Of a DNA stretch of 64,000 nucleotides, positions 34,869 to 44,104 are shown one piece after another. The notes beneath the pieces were generated by a model, which made no database searches, was not told the origin of the DNA, and saw nothing but the letters and a program-made list of their open reading frames with translations. The position numbers were made by a program, and so were the translations under genes. This DNA is from Clostridioides mangenotii TR (GTDB lineage Bacteria; Bacillota; Clostridia; Peptostreptococcales; Peptostreptococcaceae), in contig NZ_AXUS01000018.1 of NCBI RefSeq assembly GCF_000498755.1, positions 1 through 64,000 on the forward strand, read 5' to 3'. Position 1 is the stretch's first letter; each line of letters opens with the position of its first letter.

Positions 34869-35327
34869 ATGCAATGTCCTTACTGTAAATACAAAGAATC
34901 AAAAGTAATAGATTCTAGACATACAGATCCTAAGTCAATAAGACGAAGAAGAGAATGTGAAAGTTGCAAAAAAAGATTTACAACTTATGAAAAAATAGAA
35001 CTTACACCTCTAATGGTAATCAAGAAAGATAAAAGTAGACAGCCTTTTGATAGAGACAAGATCAAATATGGAATCATAAGAGCGTGTGAAAAAAGACCTA
35101 TATCAATAGACAGTATTGATGGTGTAGTCAATAATATTGAAAACGAACTCAACAAAGGTTTTGTTGAAGAGATCGAAGCGACAGAAATTGGCGAGATGGT
35201 TATGGATCAACTTAAAAACTTGGATGAAGTAGCTTATGTAAGATTTGCATCAGTTTATAGGCAGTTCAAAGATATAAATACATTTGTAAATGAACTGGAA
35301 ACAATATTAATAGAAAAGGGTGACTAA
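34869..35327 (+). CDS. nrdR: Ribonucleotide reductase repressor NrdR
   Basis: A 152-residue regulator: N-terminal zinc ribbon (CPYC ... CESC, residues 3-34) and ATP-cone domain from about 46 ([20 protein letters not shown]). It binds ATP/dATP and represses ribonucleotide reductase genes at NrdR boxes; no nrd genes lie in the window. RBS GAGGAGG. It overlaps or abuts the pgeF gene, so the two are translated together. Confidence 0.97.
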   Translation: MQCPYCKYKESKVIDSRHTDPKSIRRRRECESCKKRFTTYEKIELTPLMVIKKDKSRQPFDRDKIKYGIIRACEKRPISIDSIDGVVNNIENELNKGFVEEIEATEIGEMVMDQLKNLDEVAYVRFASVYRQFKDINTFVNELETILIEKGD

Positions 35328-35328
35328 A

Positions 35329-36039
35329 GTGAAAGATTATATAAACATAAACTATATTGATGAAATAAATGATTCTTTTAATTTAGCCGTAACTCATAAA
35401 AGCCTAGATGCAAAATTAAAAGAAGATATGAAAAAAGTATGTGATGGATGTGGTTTCACTTTCGAAAATATGACTAGTAATATCCAAATACATTCAGATA
35501 TAGTTAATGTAGTGGATGAAAGTAGTATTTGTAATAAAGTAGAAGGAGATGCACTTGTTACAAATTTAAAAAATGTACCGCTTTTAATATTTACAGCTGA
35601 TTGCGTGCCTATATCAATTATAGATAATGTAAATAAGGCGATAGGGCTTGTTCACGCGGGTTGGAGAGGCACTTATGAACAAATATCCAGGAAGACTATA
35701 GAAAAGATGCAGGAGCTGTATAAATCGAGGCCTGAGGACCTTGTATGTATTATAGGTCCATCGATAGGACCATGCTGTTATGAGGTATCAAAAGACTTAA
35801 TAGACAAATTCGTTAATAGATTTGAAAAAACTACCGATAATATATACAAAAGTCGCGATGAAAGTGTCTTTTTAAATTTATGGTCAGTTAATAAATCTAT
35901 ACTTAAAAATAGTGGAGTTAAAGAGGAAAATATTCACAATATGAATCTTTGCACAAGTTGTACATCGGATGAATTTCATTCTTATAGAAAAGATGACAAA
36001 ACTTTAGGCAGAATTGGTACAATACTAGAGATAAAATAG
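35329..36039 (+). CDS. pgeF: YfiH/PgeF-family laccase-domain protein (peptidoglycan editing factor)
   Basis: A 236-residue protein of the YfiH (multi-copper polyphenol oxidase, COG1496) family. Metal and active-site motifs are present: IQIHSDIV, GDALVTN, FTADCVPISI, VHAGWRGT and GPSIGPCCYEV, ending in the CTSC / FHSYRKD signature. Bacterial PgeF was shown to prevent wrong amino acids entering muropeptides; purine nucleoside activities have also been reported for this family. GTG at 35329 follows AAGGGTGA; GTG at 35320, overlapping nrdR, is an alternative. Confidence 0.92.
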   Translation: MKDYININYIDEINDSFNLAVTHKSLDAKLKEDMKKVCDGCGFTFENMTSNIQIHSDIVNVVDESSICNKVEGDALVTNLKNVPLLIFTADCVPISIIDNVNKAIGLVHAGWRGTYEQISRKTIEKMQELYKSRPEDLVCIIGPSIGPCCYEVSKDLIDKFVNRFEKTTDNIYKSRDESVFLNLWSVNKSILKNSGVKEENIHNMNLCTSCTSDEFHSYRKDDKTLGRIGTILEIK

Positions 36040-36053
36040 GAGGAGCAAAACGA

Positions 36054-36746
36054 ATGAAAAATAATAAAGTGCTTGTAATAGACGATGAGAAATATATAGT
36101 TGAGCTACTGAAATTCAATTTAGAAGTGGATAACTATGAAGTAAGCTACTCTTACGACGGATTTGATGGATTTATCAAAGCAAAGGAAAATAAACCAGAT
36201 CTTATTCTTCTTGACTGGATGTTGCCAAATATCAGTGGAATAGAAGTTCTAAAAAAAATTAGAAGCGACAAAGATTTAAAAGATGTTCCGGTTATAATGC
36301 TTACAGCTAAAAACATGGAAAACGACAAGGTAGAAGGTCTGGATATAGGTGCAGATGACTATATAACAAAACCATTTAGTATAAAAGAATTAATGGCTAG
36401 GATAAACTCAGTTCTAAGAAGATATAATACTACGAGTAGCGATGATCAAGATATACTGACAGTAGGTGATTTAGAGCTGGATTTAAACAAACATCAAGTT
36501 ACAAAGGGTACAGAAAAAATAGAACTAACATTAAAAGAGTTTGAGTTGCTTAAACTTCTTATTCAAAATAGAGGGAAAGTACTTTCTAGAAACTATTTAC
36601 TTGATAAGATTTGGGGATATGAGTATTATGGAGAAACTCGTACAGTTGACGTACACATAAGATATCTTAGAAAGAAAATAGAAGATGAAAATAAAGCAGA
36701 AAGATATATAGAGACAATAAGAGGAGTCGGATATAAAATAGACTAA
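36054..36746 (+). CDS. OmpR/PhoB-type response regulator
   Basis: A 230-residue regulator. Receiver domain with acidic pocket (VLVIDDEKY), phosphoacceptor in LILLDWMLPNISGIEVLKKI, Thr/Lys switch residues (MLTAKNM, DYITKPF), and a winged-helix effector domain (ELTLKEFELLKLLIQNRGKV, RTVDVHIRYLRKKIE, RYIETIRGVGYKI). It belongs to the PhoP/WalR group. The kinase gene follows after a 145-base spacer filled with 21-bp direct repeats, which may be its own binding sites. RBS AGGAGG. Confidence 0.95.
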   Translation: MKNNKVLVIDDEKYIVELLKFNLEVDNYEVSYSYDGFDGFIKAKENKPDLILLDWMLPNISGIEVLKKIRSDKDLKDVPVIMLTAKNMENDKVEGLDIGADDYITKPFSIKELMARINSVLRRYNTTSSDDQDILTVGDLELDLNKHQVTKGTEKIELTLKEFELLKLLIQNRGKVLSRNYLLDKIWGYEYYGETRTVDVHIRYLRKKIEDENKAERYIETIRGVGYKID

Positions 36747-36771
36747 AACTAAGTTTTTACCGTAGTTTAAA

Positions 36772-36850
36772 AATAGTAACGACGGTAAAAATAATAGTAA
36801 CAACGGTTGAAATAATAGTAACGTCAGTTAATACTATAGTTACAACAGTT
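36772..36850. repeat. Four imperfect 21-bp direct repeats between regulator and kinase genes
   Basis: Copies begin near 36772, 36793, 36814 and 36835 with the core AATAGTAACnACGGTT; the fourth is diverged. The exact 21-bp period is two helical turns, as expected for tandem binding of OmpR-family dimers on one DNA face. Confidence 0.75.
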
Positions 36851-36891
36851 GGCTGTGAAATAGGTCATAATGAAATTTAGAGGTGTATAAT

Positions 36892-38184
36892 ATGGAAGAA
36901 TTAGGTAATATATATATTCTTGTGATGATGCTTTCTGTAGTAATAGCAATTCTATCATTGAGATACACTTTAACACTTAGAAAATATTTGAGAGAGTTTA
37001 CGATTGTATCAAAAAAAGTAAGTAATCAAGAGTTCAACTCTAGGTTAAATATATCGGCAAAAGGTGAACTAGGTGAGTTAACTAGAAATTTTAATTACAT
37101 GATAAAGAATATGGATAATGCGTTTGAGGAAGTAAAGAATAAACACTTACAACTTATATCCATATTACAGAGTATTTCACATGGAATACTCGCTATAGAT
37201 ATAAATGGCAATATTATGTTGATAAACGATGAAGCTAAGAGAATGATAAAAAGCGATCTAGAGTTGCCAGTTGAAGATTACAATATCAATATTATAATTA
37301 AAGAAAAGCAAATTCTAAGATCAATACTCAACTTTATGGGATCTAACAAAAGTGAAACAGTTCAAATAACTACTAAACAAGGTATTGTTTACAAAATCAA
37401 GCAAGATCCAATCTATCTGCAAAACTCAAGCAATGTTATGATAGGTTCTATTGTAAATATTGAAGATATAACAGAAAGAGTAAGACTAGAAAATATGCGT
37501 ACAGATTTTGCAGCGAATGTAAGTCATGAGCTAAAGACACCACTTACTTCAATAAGTGGTTTTGTTGAGACTTTAAAGTCAAATGAAAATATTGATAAGG
37601 ATACAAGAAACAGATTTTTATCTATTATAGAAGGAGAATCTGATAGATTGACGAGGTTGATAGATGATATACTATTTATTTCATTCCTTGAAGGAAAAGA
37701 CGGGGTACCGGTTGAAGAGATAGTATTGTACGATGTATATAGTGAAATTAAACAAATTACATCTCATGCAGCTGAAACAAAAAATATAGAAGTAAATTGT
37801 GATTGTGAAGATAAAACACTTTCTATAACTACAAATCGAGATTACTTAAAACAAGTTTTATTGAATCTGATGGACAATGCTATTAAGTATACTCAAAATA
37901 ATGGATACGTAAATGTAGAAATTGAAGATGAGGTCGACTTTATATCTATAAAAGTAAAAGATAATGGGGTAGGTATACCAGAAGATGAAGTAGATAGAAT
38001 ATTTGAGAGGTTTTATCGTGTAGATAAAGCTAGAAGTAGGGATGTCGGAGGTACAGGACTTGGACTTGCGATAACTAAGCATATTGCTAAATCACTACAG
38101 GGAAGTGTCCATGTAAACAGTAAACTCGGTGAAGGTAGTGAATTTGTATTTAGTATTCCTAAAAAGATGATAAAGAAACAATAA
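36892..38184 (+). CDS. PhoR/WalK-like sensor histidine kinase lacking an extracytoplasmic sensor
   Basis: A 430-residue kinase: one TM helix (about 6-24), HAMP (RKYLREFTIVSKKVSNQEFN, GELGELTRNFNYMI), PAS (about 85-195, GILAIDINGNIMLIND), HisKA with H-box SHELKTPLTSISGF, and HATPase (NLMDNAIKYTQNNGYVNVEI, DNGVGIP, GGTGLGLAITKHIA). Relatives normally have two TM helices and an external domain; here the N-terminus corresponds to TM2. Either it senses from inside through PAS, or the N-terminus was lost along with the repeat-filled spacer. ATG at 36892 with RBS AGAGGTG. Confidence 0.93.
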   Translation: MEELGNIYILVMMLSVVIAILSLRYTLTLRKYLREFTIVSKKVSNQEFNSRLNISAKGELGELTRNFNYMIKNMDNAFEEVKNKHLQLISILQSISHGILAIDINGNIMLINDEAKRMIKSDLELPVEDYNINIIIKEKQILRSILNFMGSNKSETVQITTKQGIVYKIKQDPIYLQNSSNVMIGSIVNIEDITERVRLENMRTDFAANVSHELKTPLTSISGFVETLKSNENIDKDTRNRFLSIIEGESDRLTRLIDDILFISFLEGKDGVPVEEIVLYDVYSEIKQITSHAAETKNIEVNCDCEDKTLSITTNRDYLKQVLLNLMDNAIKYTQNNGYVNVEIEDEVDFISIKVKDNGVGIPEDEVDRIFERFYRVDKARSRDVGGTGLGLAITKHIAKSLQGSVHVNSKLGEGSEFVFSIPKKMIKKQ

Positions 38185-38314
38185 AAAATATAAAGAATAA
38201 TAAAGACAATAAATACTAGTAAAGAAGACATATAAAAATCAATGTAAAGATTGATAAATAGCAATAAAAAGATAACTAAATAGCAATAAAAAAACATATA
38301 AATTATAATATTAA

Positions 38315-38345
38315 AAATTTCCTTGATAAAAAGGAAATTTTTTTT
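38315..38345 (+). terminator. Terminator of the two-component operon
   Basis: AAATTTCCTT (38315-38324) pairs with AAGGAAATTT (38331-38340), then T8. An AT-rich stretch with repeated GATAAATAGCAATAAAA-like units precedes it (38240-38295). Confidence 0.9.
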
Positions 38346-38382
38346 GTTTTTTGAACAAACTATATACAAAGGAGTTGAGATA

Positions 38383-39315
38383 ATGGAAGAAAGTTTACTT
38401 AGTTCCACTGTATTTAGACAATCGTTACTAGTTTCAGTAGTAATAGGAATTTTATGTAGAGGTCTAGTTTTAGTGGTTAAAAACAAACAATACCCTTCAA
38501 GACCTCAAGATTATTTAGAACAAATAATATCTTCTGGACTATCCGCTGCACTTGGAGCGATTGTATTGCCTGCAATTTTAGATAAAGAGTACGCGGCGCT
38601 TACATTTTTTGCGATTGCAATACAACAGTTTCAAGGGCTTGCAGATCAAGAGAGGATAACACTAAAAAATACAGACAATGAAGAGATAGTTCCTAAAGGA
38701 GATGCGTATGTTGAGGAAATTGCTTCGACATATGAATCGAGAAGTTATATAAGTTTATTTGCTTCTTTAGCGGCATCTGTTGCGTATATAGGAGTATTTA
38801 GGAAATTTGATGCTGGATTTTTAGTTTGCACTGTTTCGGCTATTGTAGCAGGTGGAATAGTAGGATTGGTATTTAGAAAGTTTCTAAAGAGAAAGAGTTT
38901 GGATGATGTAGCAACTGTAGTTCCAGCTGAAATAATTTTCGATGGTCCGCTTCTAAAAGTAAACGATACTGTTATTACTAATATAGGTCTTGATAGTACG
39001 AAGAAGAAGTATATTGAAAAAGGACTTGCTATTGAGATAAAACCTATAAATAAAGAGATGTTTGGGATTATAAATGATCTTGGACAGAGACAGGCTATAA
39101 TACATAATATCTTTATTCATCTCGGGATTGATAAAGATTTGGATGAATTCGATATTGTAGCATTGTCAAAAGTTGACCCGAAAAAACACACAATAGTAAT
39201 TCCATATGTTCCTATTTTAAAAGATATGGAAGTAATGATTAAATCAGCTAAAAGTGCTCCTATTTTAGAAATATCAAAAGGTAAAAAAGGATATTTAAAG
39301 ACAGAAGCAAAGTAA
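38383..39315 (+). CDS. YIEGIA-family membrane protein (first paralogue)
   Basis: A 310-residue membrane protein with about four N-terminal TM helices (FRQSLLVSVVIGILCRGLVL, LSAALGAIVLPAIL, ISLFASLAASVAYIGVF, CTVSAIVAGGIVGLVF). The soluble C-terminal half contains YIEKGLAIEIKP, the family's name-giving YIEGIA-type motif, then GQRQAIIHNIF. The family is restricted to Clostridia and neighbours and has no known function. The ATG at 38383 follows AAGGAG by 8 bases. It forms an operon with a paralogue and a small partner. Confidence 0.8.
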   Translation: MEESLLSSTVFRQSLLVSVVIGILCRGLVLVVKNKQYPSRPQDYLEQIISSGLSAALGAIVLPAILDKEYAALTFFAIAIQQFQGLADQERITLKNTDNEEIVPKGDAYVEEIASTYESRSYISLFASLAASVAYIGVFRKFDAGFLVCTVSAIVAGGIVGLVFRKFLKRKSLDDVATVVPAEIIFDGPLLKVNDTVITNIGLDSTKKKYIEKGLAIEIKPINKEMFGIINDLGQRQAIIHNIFIHLGIDKDLDEFDIVALSKVDPKKHTIVIPYVPILKDMEVMIKSAKSAPILEISKGKKGYLKTEAK

Positions 39316-39409
39316 AATAAAACTTAAATGAAGAGTTAAAAATTTTAGATATATTTTCAAATTAAAACTTTAAGTATCTAATTTAAAAATTTGTAATAGG
39401 AGTGATTAT

Positions 39410-40348
39410 ATGGATTTAGCATTTTATGTGGGGGTTATTGTCGGCATAGTGTCAAGAATTTTAATGCTCAACACAGATCAAGAGCAATACCCAACCTATC
39501 CAAATATATTGATATCTCAGCTAATACTTGCATTCGTTGCTTCAGCACTTGGTGCACTTCTCGTTCCGGCACTTGTCGCTAGATCTTATACATCTATAAC
39601 TTTTTTATCACTAGCAGCCGAACAATTTAGACAAGTTAGGGCAAATAGGAGAAATACACTTCAAAATGTGGAACCAGTCCAATTGGTAAAAAGAGGAGAA
39701 GCACTTATAGAGGAGATAGCAAGAGCTTATGAAGTTAGAAACTACATGTGTATTATTACATCGTTTATAACAGTAGGTCTTAATAGATTGATAACTGTTG
39801 AGACAGGAATTAACGATACATTAAGTATTATTATAAGTGCTATTGCTGGGCTTGTACTGGCATTCGGGCTTAAAAAACTTCTTACAAGGGAAAGCATTGG
39901 CGACATTGCCGATGTTGTTGTAGTTCCAATTAAATTTAGCGACGTATCAATACTAAATGTAGGAGATGTAAAAGGAATAACAAATATAGGTCTAGAACAA
40001 GATAGAGATGTGTATATTAATAAAGGTATCGGAATAGAAATAATTCCAAAAGATAAGGATTATTTAAATGCAGGAATTCTCTATAATTCGGGACAAAGAC
40101 AAGCTATAGCATTTAATATTTACTCAAGGCTCGGACGTTATGGCGATAGTGATGACCCAGCATTTACTCCAATTATAAGAAGAAATGCAGAAAAAGAGAG
40201 TATAGTTCTTGGGTATATTCCGGTGTATGGGGGTTTAGAAGATGTTATTGAGGCAGCTAAATCTTGCCCAATACTAGAAACAGCTAAAGGGAAAAATCTA
40301 TCTCTAAAGAATTATAAAATAGGGTCTTTAAATAAGGAGGTAAATTAG
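39410..40348 (+). CDS. YIEGIA-family membrane protein (second paralogue)
   Basis: A 312-residue protein with the same layout as its neighbour: TM segments at about 2-17, 34-53 and two between 105 and 150, a conserved SLAAEQFRQVRANRRNTLQN loop, then a soluble half with YINKGIGIEIIP and SGQRQAIAFNIYSRLG. The two paralogues share most of their motif positions but differ widely in sequence. The 66-residue capping subunit starts at the very next base after its stop. A membrane complex of both YIEGIA proteins with the small subunit is the natural inference. Confidence 0.8.
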   Translation: MDLAFYVGVIVGIVSRILMLNTDQEQYPTYPNILISQLILAFVASALGALLVPALVARSYTSITFLSLAAEQFRQVRANRRNTLQNVEPVQLVKRGEALIEEIARAYEVRNYMCIITSFITVGLNRLITVETGINDTLSIIISAIAGLVLAFGLKKLLTRESIGDIADVVVVPIKFSDVSILNVGDVKGITNIGLEQDRDVYINKGIGIEIIPKDKDYLNAGILYNSGQRQAIAFNIYSRLGRYGDSDDPAFTPIIRRNAEKESIVLGYIPVYGGLEDVIEAAKSCPILETAKGKNLSLKNYKIGSLNKEVN

Positions 40349-40549
40349 ATGTCTACTAAAATAGGAGTCAATGACTACACGCTAGCAATAATAACAACTG
40401 ATAAAGAAATGAAAATCAGTGGAGGATGTCCGATTTTCTATGCAAAAGATGAAGCTGAACTTCAGAATAAAGCGATGCTAATATCGAAGTGCGTTGCTGG
40501 AATGGTGCACGATATGACAAATGGGACTTTGATAATAGTAAAACATTAA
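40349..40549 (+). CDS. Small capping-complex subunit for YIEGIA
   Basis: A 66-residue soluble protein (DYTLAIITTDKEMKISGGCP, FYAKDEAELQNKAMLISKCV, MTNGTLIIVKH). It matches in size and placement the family annotated as the capping subunit that accompanies YIEGIA proteins. Its ATG directly follows the stop of the second paralogue; RBS AAGGAGGT lies within that gene. Function is inferred only from this association. Confidence 0.78.
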   Translation: MSTKIGVNDYTLAIITTDKEMKISGGCPIFYAKDEAELQNKAMLISKCVAGMVHDMTNGTLIIVKH

Positions 40550-40558
40550 TCATATTAT

Positions 40559-40610
40559 TTAGGTTGTATATTAGGTGGGTATTAATTCTAATGTACAACC
40601 TAATTTTATT
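40559..40610 (+). terminator. Terminator of the YIEGIA operon
   Basis: TTAGGTTGTA (40559-40568) pairs with TACAACCTAA (40594-40603), then TTTTATTT. Confidence 0.85.
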
Positions 40611-40722
40611 TATAGATTTAATTGTGATTAAAATGAGACTAGTCGATATATAGGGCTAGTTGACGTCAAATAAAGAAGTATGATAACATAAAAAGATATG
40701 TATAAAAAGAGTGGTGAATAAG

Positions 40723-42051
40723 ATGGAAGTAAATGTAAAAAATGCTAATAATATAATAAATAAGGTATCTAAAGGTAGTATCGCAGAAGAATTAGGTATT
40801 GAAGTTGGAGATTTACTTGTATCTATAAATGAACAACCAATACGTGATATAATAGAATACAGATTTCTATTAAGTGATGAATATTTAGAGGTCGAGATTG
40901 AAAATAAATACGGGGAATTGTATTTATATGAAATAGAAAAAGACTACGATGAGGATCTTGGTATTGAGTTTTCAAATCCTATTATCGATATGGCAAAGAG
41001 TTGCAGAAACAAGTGTATGTTCTGCTTTGTGGATCAATTGCCAGAGGGTATGAGAGAGACTTTGTACTTTAAAGATGACGATTCTAGACTTTCATTTTTA
41101 CAGGGGAATTTTGTTACTCTAACTAACATGAGTGATGATGATATAGAAAATATTATAAAATATAGAATTAGTCCAATAAATATCTCTGTTCATACGACAA
41201 ATCCAGATTTACGACAAAAAATGATAAGCAATAAGTTCGCCGGAAAAGTTTACGGTATCATGAAGAAACTGGCAGAGGCTGAGATTACTATGAACTGTCA
41301 AGTTGTTCTATGTCCTGGTGTAAATGATGGAGAAGAATTAAGAAGGACTGTCTACGATTTGATCGAATTATATCCATATGTAAATAGTATAGCAGTGGTT
41401 CCGGTTGGAATAACTAAATACAGGGACAACCTTCCTAATCTTAAAATATTTGACAAAGAAAGTGCAAATAAAACTATAGATCAAATACATAAAATTCAGG
41501 AAGACTTACTTAAGAAAGTTGGGACAAGGTTTGTGTTTTTATCAGATGAATTTTATGTTTTAGCTGATAGAGAACTATTAGATTACGATGATTACGAAGG
41601 ATTTTTACAGTTTGAAGATGGAGTAGGTATGATTAAAAAAATGGGGGCTGAAATTAGACAATACCTAGATTCGCTGCCATTAAATAAAACTGTAGAAAAA
41701 AGAAAAATATCTATAGCAACAGGTCATTCTGCATATAAATTTATGAGAGAAATGTCTAATTTAGTAATGGAAAAATACAAAAATATAGAGATTAAAGTTT
41801 ATGAAATAAAAAATAAGTTTTGGGGTGAAACTATAACTGTATCAGGCTTAATAACTGCAAAAGATATTTTAGAGCAGTTGAAAGGCGAAGATATAGGAGA
41901 CGTTTTATACATTACTAGAAGTATGCTAAAAGCTGATGAAGAGATATTTTTAGATAATATTACATTAAAAGAGTTACAAGACATTATGAAAATAAAAATT
42001 ATTCCATGTTTAAACGAGGGAAAAGACTTTATAGATAAAATTCTCGATTAA
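40723..42051 (+). CDS. DUF512 family protein: PDZ plus radical-SAM-like domain
   Basis: A 442-residue protein: N-terminal PDZ (IAEELGIEVGDLLVSINEQP), then a radical-SAM-type cysteine cluster CRNKCMFCF (CxxxCxxC) and the DUF512 C-terminal domain (ATGHSAYKFMREMSN, VYEIKNKFWGETITVSGLIT). It is widespread in Clostridia directly upstream of der and is a putative iron-sulfur oxidoreductase; the substrate is unknown. The ATG at 40723 is favoured; GTG codons at 40711 and 40714 are in frame but lie in the RBS region. It ends 24 bases before der. Confidence 0.88.
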   Translation: MEVNVKNANNIINKVSKGSIAEELGIEVGDLLVSINEQPIRDIIEYRFLLSDEYLEVEIENKYGELYLYEIEKDYDEDLGIEFSNPIIDMAKSCRNKCMFCFVDQLPEGMRETLYFKDDDSRLSFLQGNFVTLTNMSDDDIENIIKYRISPINISVHTTNPDLRQKMISNKFAGKVYGIMKKLAEAEITMNCQVVLCPGVNDGEELRRTVYDLIELYPYVNSIAVVPVGITKYRDNLPNLKIFDKESANKTIDQIHKIQEDLLKKVGTRFVFLSDEFYVLADRELLDYDDYEGFLQFEDGVGMIKKMGAEIRQYLDSLPLNKTVEKRKISIATGHSAYKFMREMSNLVMEKYKNIEIKVYEIKNKFWGETITVSGLITAKDILEQLKGEDIGDVLYITRSMLKADEEIFLDNITLKELQDIMKIKIIPCLNEGKDFIDKILD

Positions 42052-42075
42052 ATATGTATAAAAGGAGATAAATAT

Positions 42076-43401
42076 ATGAACGTAAGTAGACCGATTGCCG
42101 CAATAGTTGGAAGGCCAAATGTTGGTAAGTCAACGTTATTCAACAAGTTTGCAGGCAGAAGAATTTCAATAGTTGAAGATACTCCAGGTGTAACCAGAGA
42201 CAGAATATTTGCTGAGGTAGAGTGGTTGAACAAATATTTTACACTAATAGACACAGGTGGTATAGAGCCTGAGAGCGAAGATATTATACTTTCACAGATG
42301 AGAGATCAAGCTATGCTTGCTATGGATATGGCACATGTAATTCTCTTTATAGTCGATGGTAAAACAGGTCTTACTCCTGCTGATAAAGAGATTGCACAAA
42401 TTCTTAGAAAAAGTAAAAAACCAGTTATTTTAGTTGTAAATAAAATAGACAGTCAAAGCCAAATAAACAATATATACGATTTCTACGAACTAGGATTTGG
42501 AACTCCATTCTCAGTTTCAGGTGCGAATAGTATGGGTCTAGGAGACCTACTTGATGAAGTGGTTGAAAATTTCCCGGCAGGACTTGATACAGAATACGAC
42601 GAAGAGTTAATAAAGGTTGCTATTACTGGTAAGCCAAATGCAGGAAAGAGTTCAATTCTAAACAATATTCTTGGAGAAGAGCGTGTTATAGTAAGTTCGA
42701 TAGCAGGAACAACTAGGGATGCAGTAGATACTTACTTTGAGAAAAACGATCAGAAGTTTTTACTTATAGATACTGCTGGTATAAGAAGAAAGAGTAGAAT
42801 ATACGAAAAAATAGAAAAATACAGTGTTATAAGAGCTATGAGCGCCGTTGACAGAGCAGATGTAGTGTTAATTGTAATAGATGCAGTTGAAGGACCTACA
42901 GAGCAGGATACAAAGGTTGCAGGAATCGCTCACGATGAAGGTAAGGCTTGTATATTTGTAATAAATAAATGGGACTTGCTAGAAAAAGACAATAAAACTA
43001 TGAAAAACTATCAAATAGATATAAGACAGAAATTCCCGTTTATGATGTATGCGCCTATAATCTTCGTTTCGGCAATTACGAATCAGAGAATGAACAAAGT
43101 GCTTGATACAGTTGTATACGTATCAAATGAACATTCAAAGAGAATGTCTACATCAGCTCTTAATGATGTAATAGGGGAAGCTGTAATGTTAAATCAGCCG
43201 CCATCAGATAAAGGAAAGAGACTTAAAATATACTATGGAACACAGACGGATATTAGACCTCCAAAGATTACACTGTTTATAAACGATAAGGAATTAACTC
43301 ATTTCTCTTATCAAAGATATCTTGAAAACAAGATCAGAGAAAACTTTGGTTTTGAAGGAACGACAATAAGATTTGATTATAAGCAAAAGGCAAAAAAATA
43401 A
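42076..43401 (+). CDS. der: Ribosome-assembly GTPase Der (EngA)
   Basis: A 441-residue protein with two tandem GTPase domains: GRPNVGKSTLFNKF, DTPGVTRD, DTGG and NKID in the first; GKPNAGKSSILNNI, GTTRDAV, DTAG and NKWD in the second. A KH-like C-terminal domain follows (KIYYGTQTDIRPPKITLFIN). It is essential for 50S subunit maturation. The DUF512-der-plsY-gpsA order is a conserved clostridial block. RBS AAAGGAG. Confidence 0.98.
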   Translation: MNVSRPIAAIVGRPNVGKSTLFNKFAGRRISIVEDTPGVTRDRIFAEVEWLNKYFTLIDTGGIEPESEDIILSQMRDQAMLAMDMAHVILFIVDGKTGLTPADKEIAQILRKSKKPVILVVNKIDSQSQINNIYDFYELGFGTPFSVSGANSMGLGDLLDEVVENFPAGLDTEYDEELIKVAITGKPNAGKSSILNNILGEERVIVSSIAGTTRDAVDTYFEKNDQKFLLIDTAGIRRKSRIYEKIEKYSVIRAMSAVDRADVVLIVIDAVEGPTEQDTKVAGIAHDEGKACIFVINKWDLLEKDNKTMKNYQIDIRQKFPFMMYAPIIFVSAITNQRMNKVLDTVVYVSNEHSKRMSTSALNDVIGEAVMLNQPPSDKGKRLKIYYGTQTDIRPPKITLFINDKELTHFSYQRYLENKIRENFGFEGTTIRFDYKQKAKK

Positions 43402-43429
43402 TAGACTTATAGCCTAAGGAGGTACTGGA

Positions 43430-44047
43430 GTGGTTACATTTGGTTATATTGCAATTGCTGTAATTGCATATCTTTTAGGAAATATATCGACTTCTTATAT
43501 TATAGCCAAGAAATTTTCAGGAGTGGATATAAGGACACAAGGTTCAGGAAATGCAGGTTCTACAAATGTACTTAGAACCATGGGTAAAAGAGCAGGAGCT
43601 GCAACATTTGTTGGAGATTTATTAAAGGGTACATTATCAGTGCTAATTGGCGAGATTATTGGTAACTTGATAGGTGTTGACAGAATTATTGCCGGATATG
43701 TAGCAGTAATATTTGTAGTGTTAGGACATAATTGGCCAGCTTTTCTAGGATTTAAAGGTGGGAAAGGCGTTGCAACATCTCTTGGGGCGATGCTAGCTAT
43801 CAATCCTATTATTGCACTATCATGTCTTGGGATATTTATAGTTGTAGTTGCAGTTTCTAAGTACGTTTCCCTTGGATCAGTCGTTGGAATAGCATTTTCA
43901 GCTCCGTTTATGTTGATAAGTAAGAATAATCCTGGGTTTGTGGTAGCTTTATTTTTAACTCTATCTGTAATGTATACACATAGAGCCAACTTAAAAAGAC
44001 TTATAAAAGGCGAAGAAAACAAAGTTGGAAGAAAAAAAGAAGAATAA
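43430..44047 (+). CDS. plsY: Acyl-phosphate:glycerol-3-phosphate acyltransferase PlsY
   Basis: A 205-residue membrane enzyme with about five TM helices. It transfers the acyl group from acyl-phosphate to glycerol-3-phosphate, making lysophosphatidate. Motifs: GSGNAGSTNVLRTMG, GHNWPAFLGFKGGKGVATSLG, and the C-terminal THRANLKRLIKGEE. GTG start behind AAGGAGGT. It works in the same pathway as GpsA, encoded next, which provides the glycerol-3-phosphate. Confidence 0.96.
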   Translation: MVTFGYIAIAVIAYLLGNISTSYIIAKKFSGVDIRTQGSGNAGSTNVLRTMGKRAGAATFVGDLLKGTLSVLIGEIIGNLIGVDRIIAGYVAVIFVVLGHNWPAFLGFKGGKGVATSLGAMLAINPIIALSCLGIFIVVVAVSKYVSLGSVVGIAFSAPFMLISKNNPGFVVALFLTLSVMYTHRANLKRLIKGEENKVGRKKEE

Positions 44048-44104
44048 TTTAATAAACATAAAATAACAGTTAAACAAGAATAGTTAAAATTAGGGGTGTT
44101 TGAT

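Noticed and set aside
36772-36850. Asn-Ser-Asn repeats as part of a coding region
   Set aside because: The frame has TGA and TAA stops within the repeats and no RBS or start; it is treated as non-coding direct repeats.
38360-38376. Sigma-E -10-like TATACAAA upstream of the first YIEGIA gene
   Set aside because: It overlaps the ribosome-binding site, so a transcript from it would lack the RBS.
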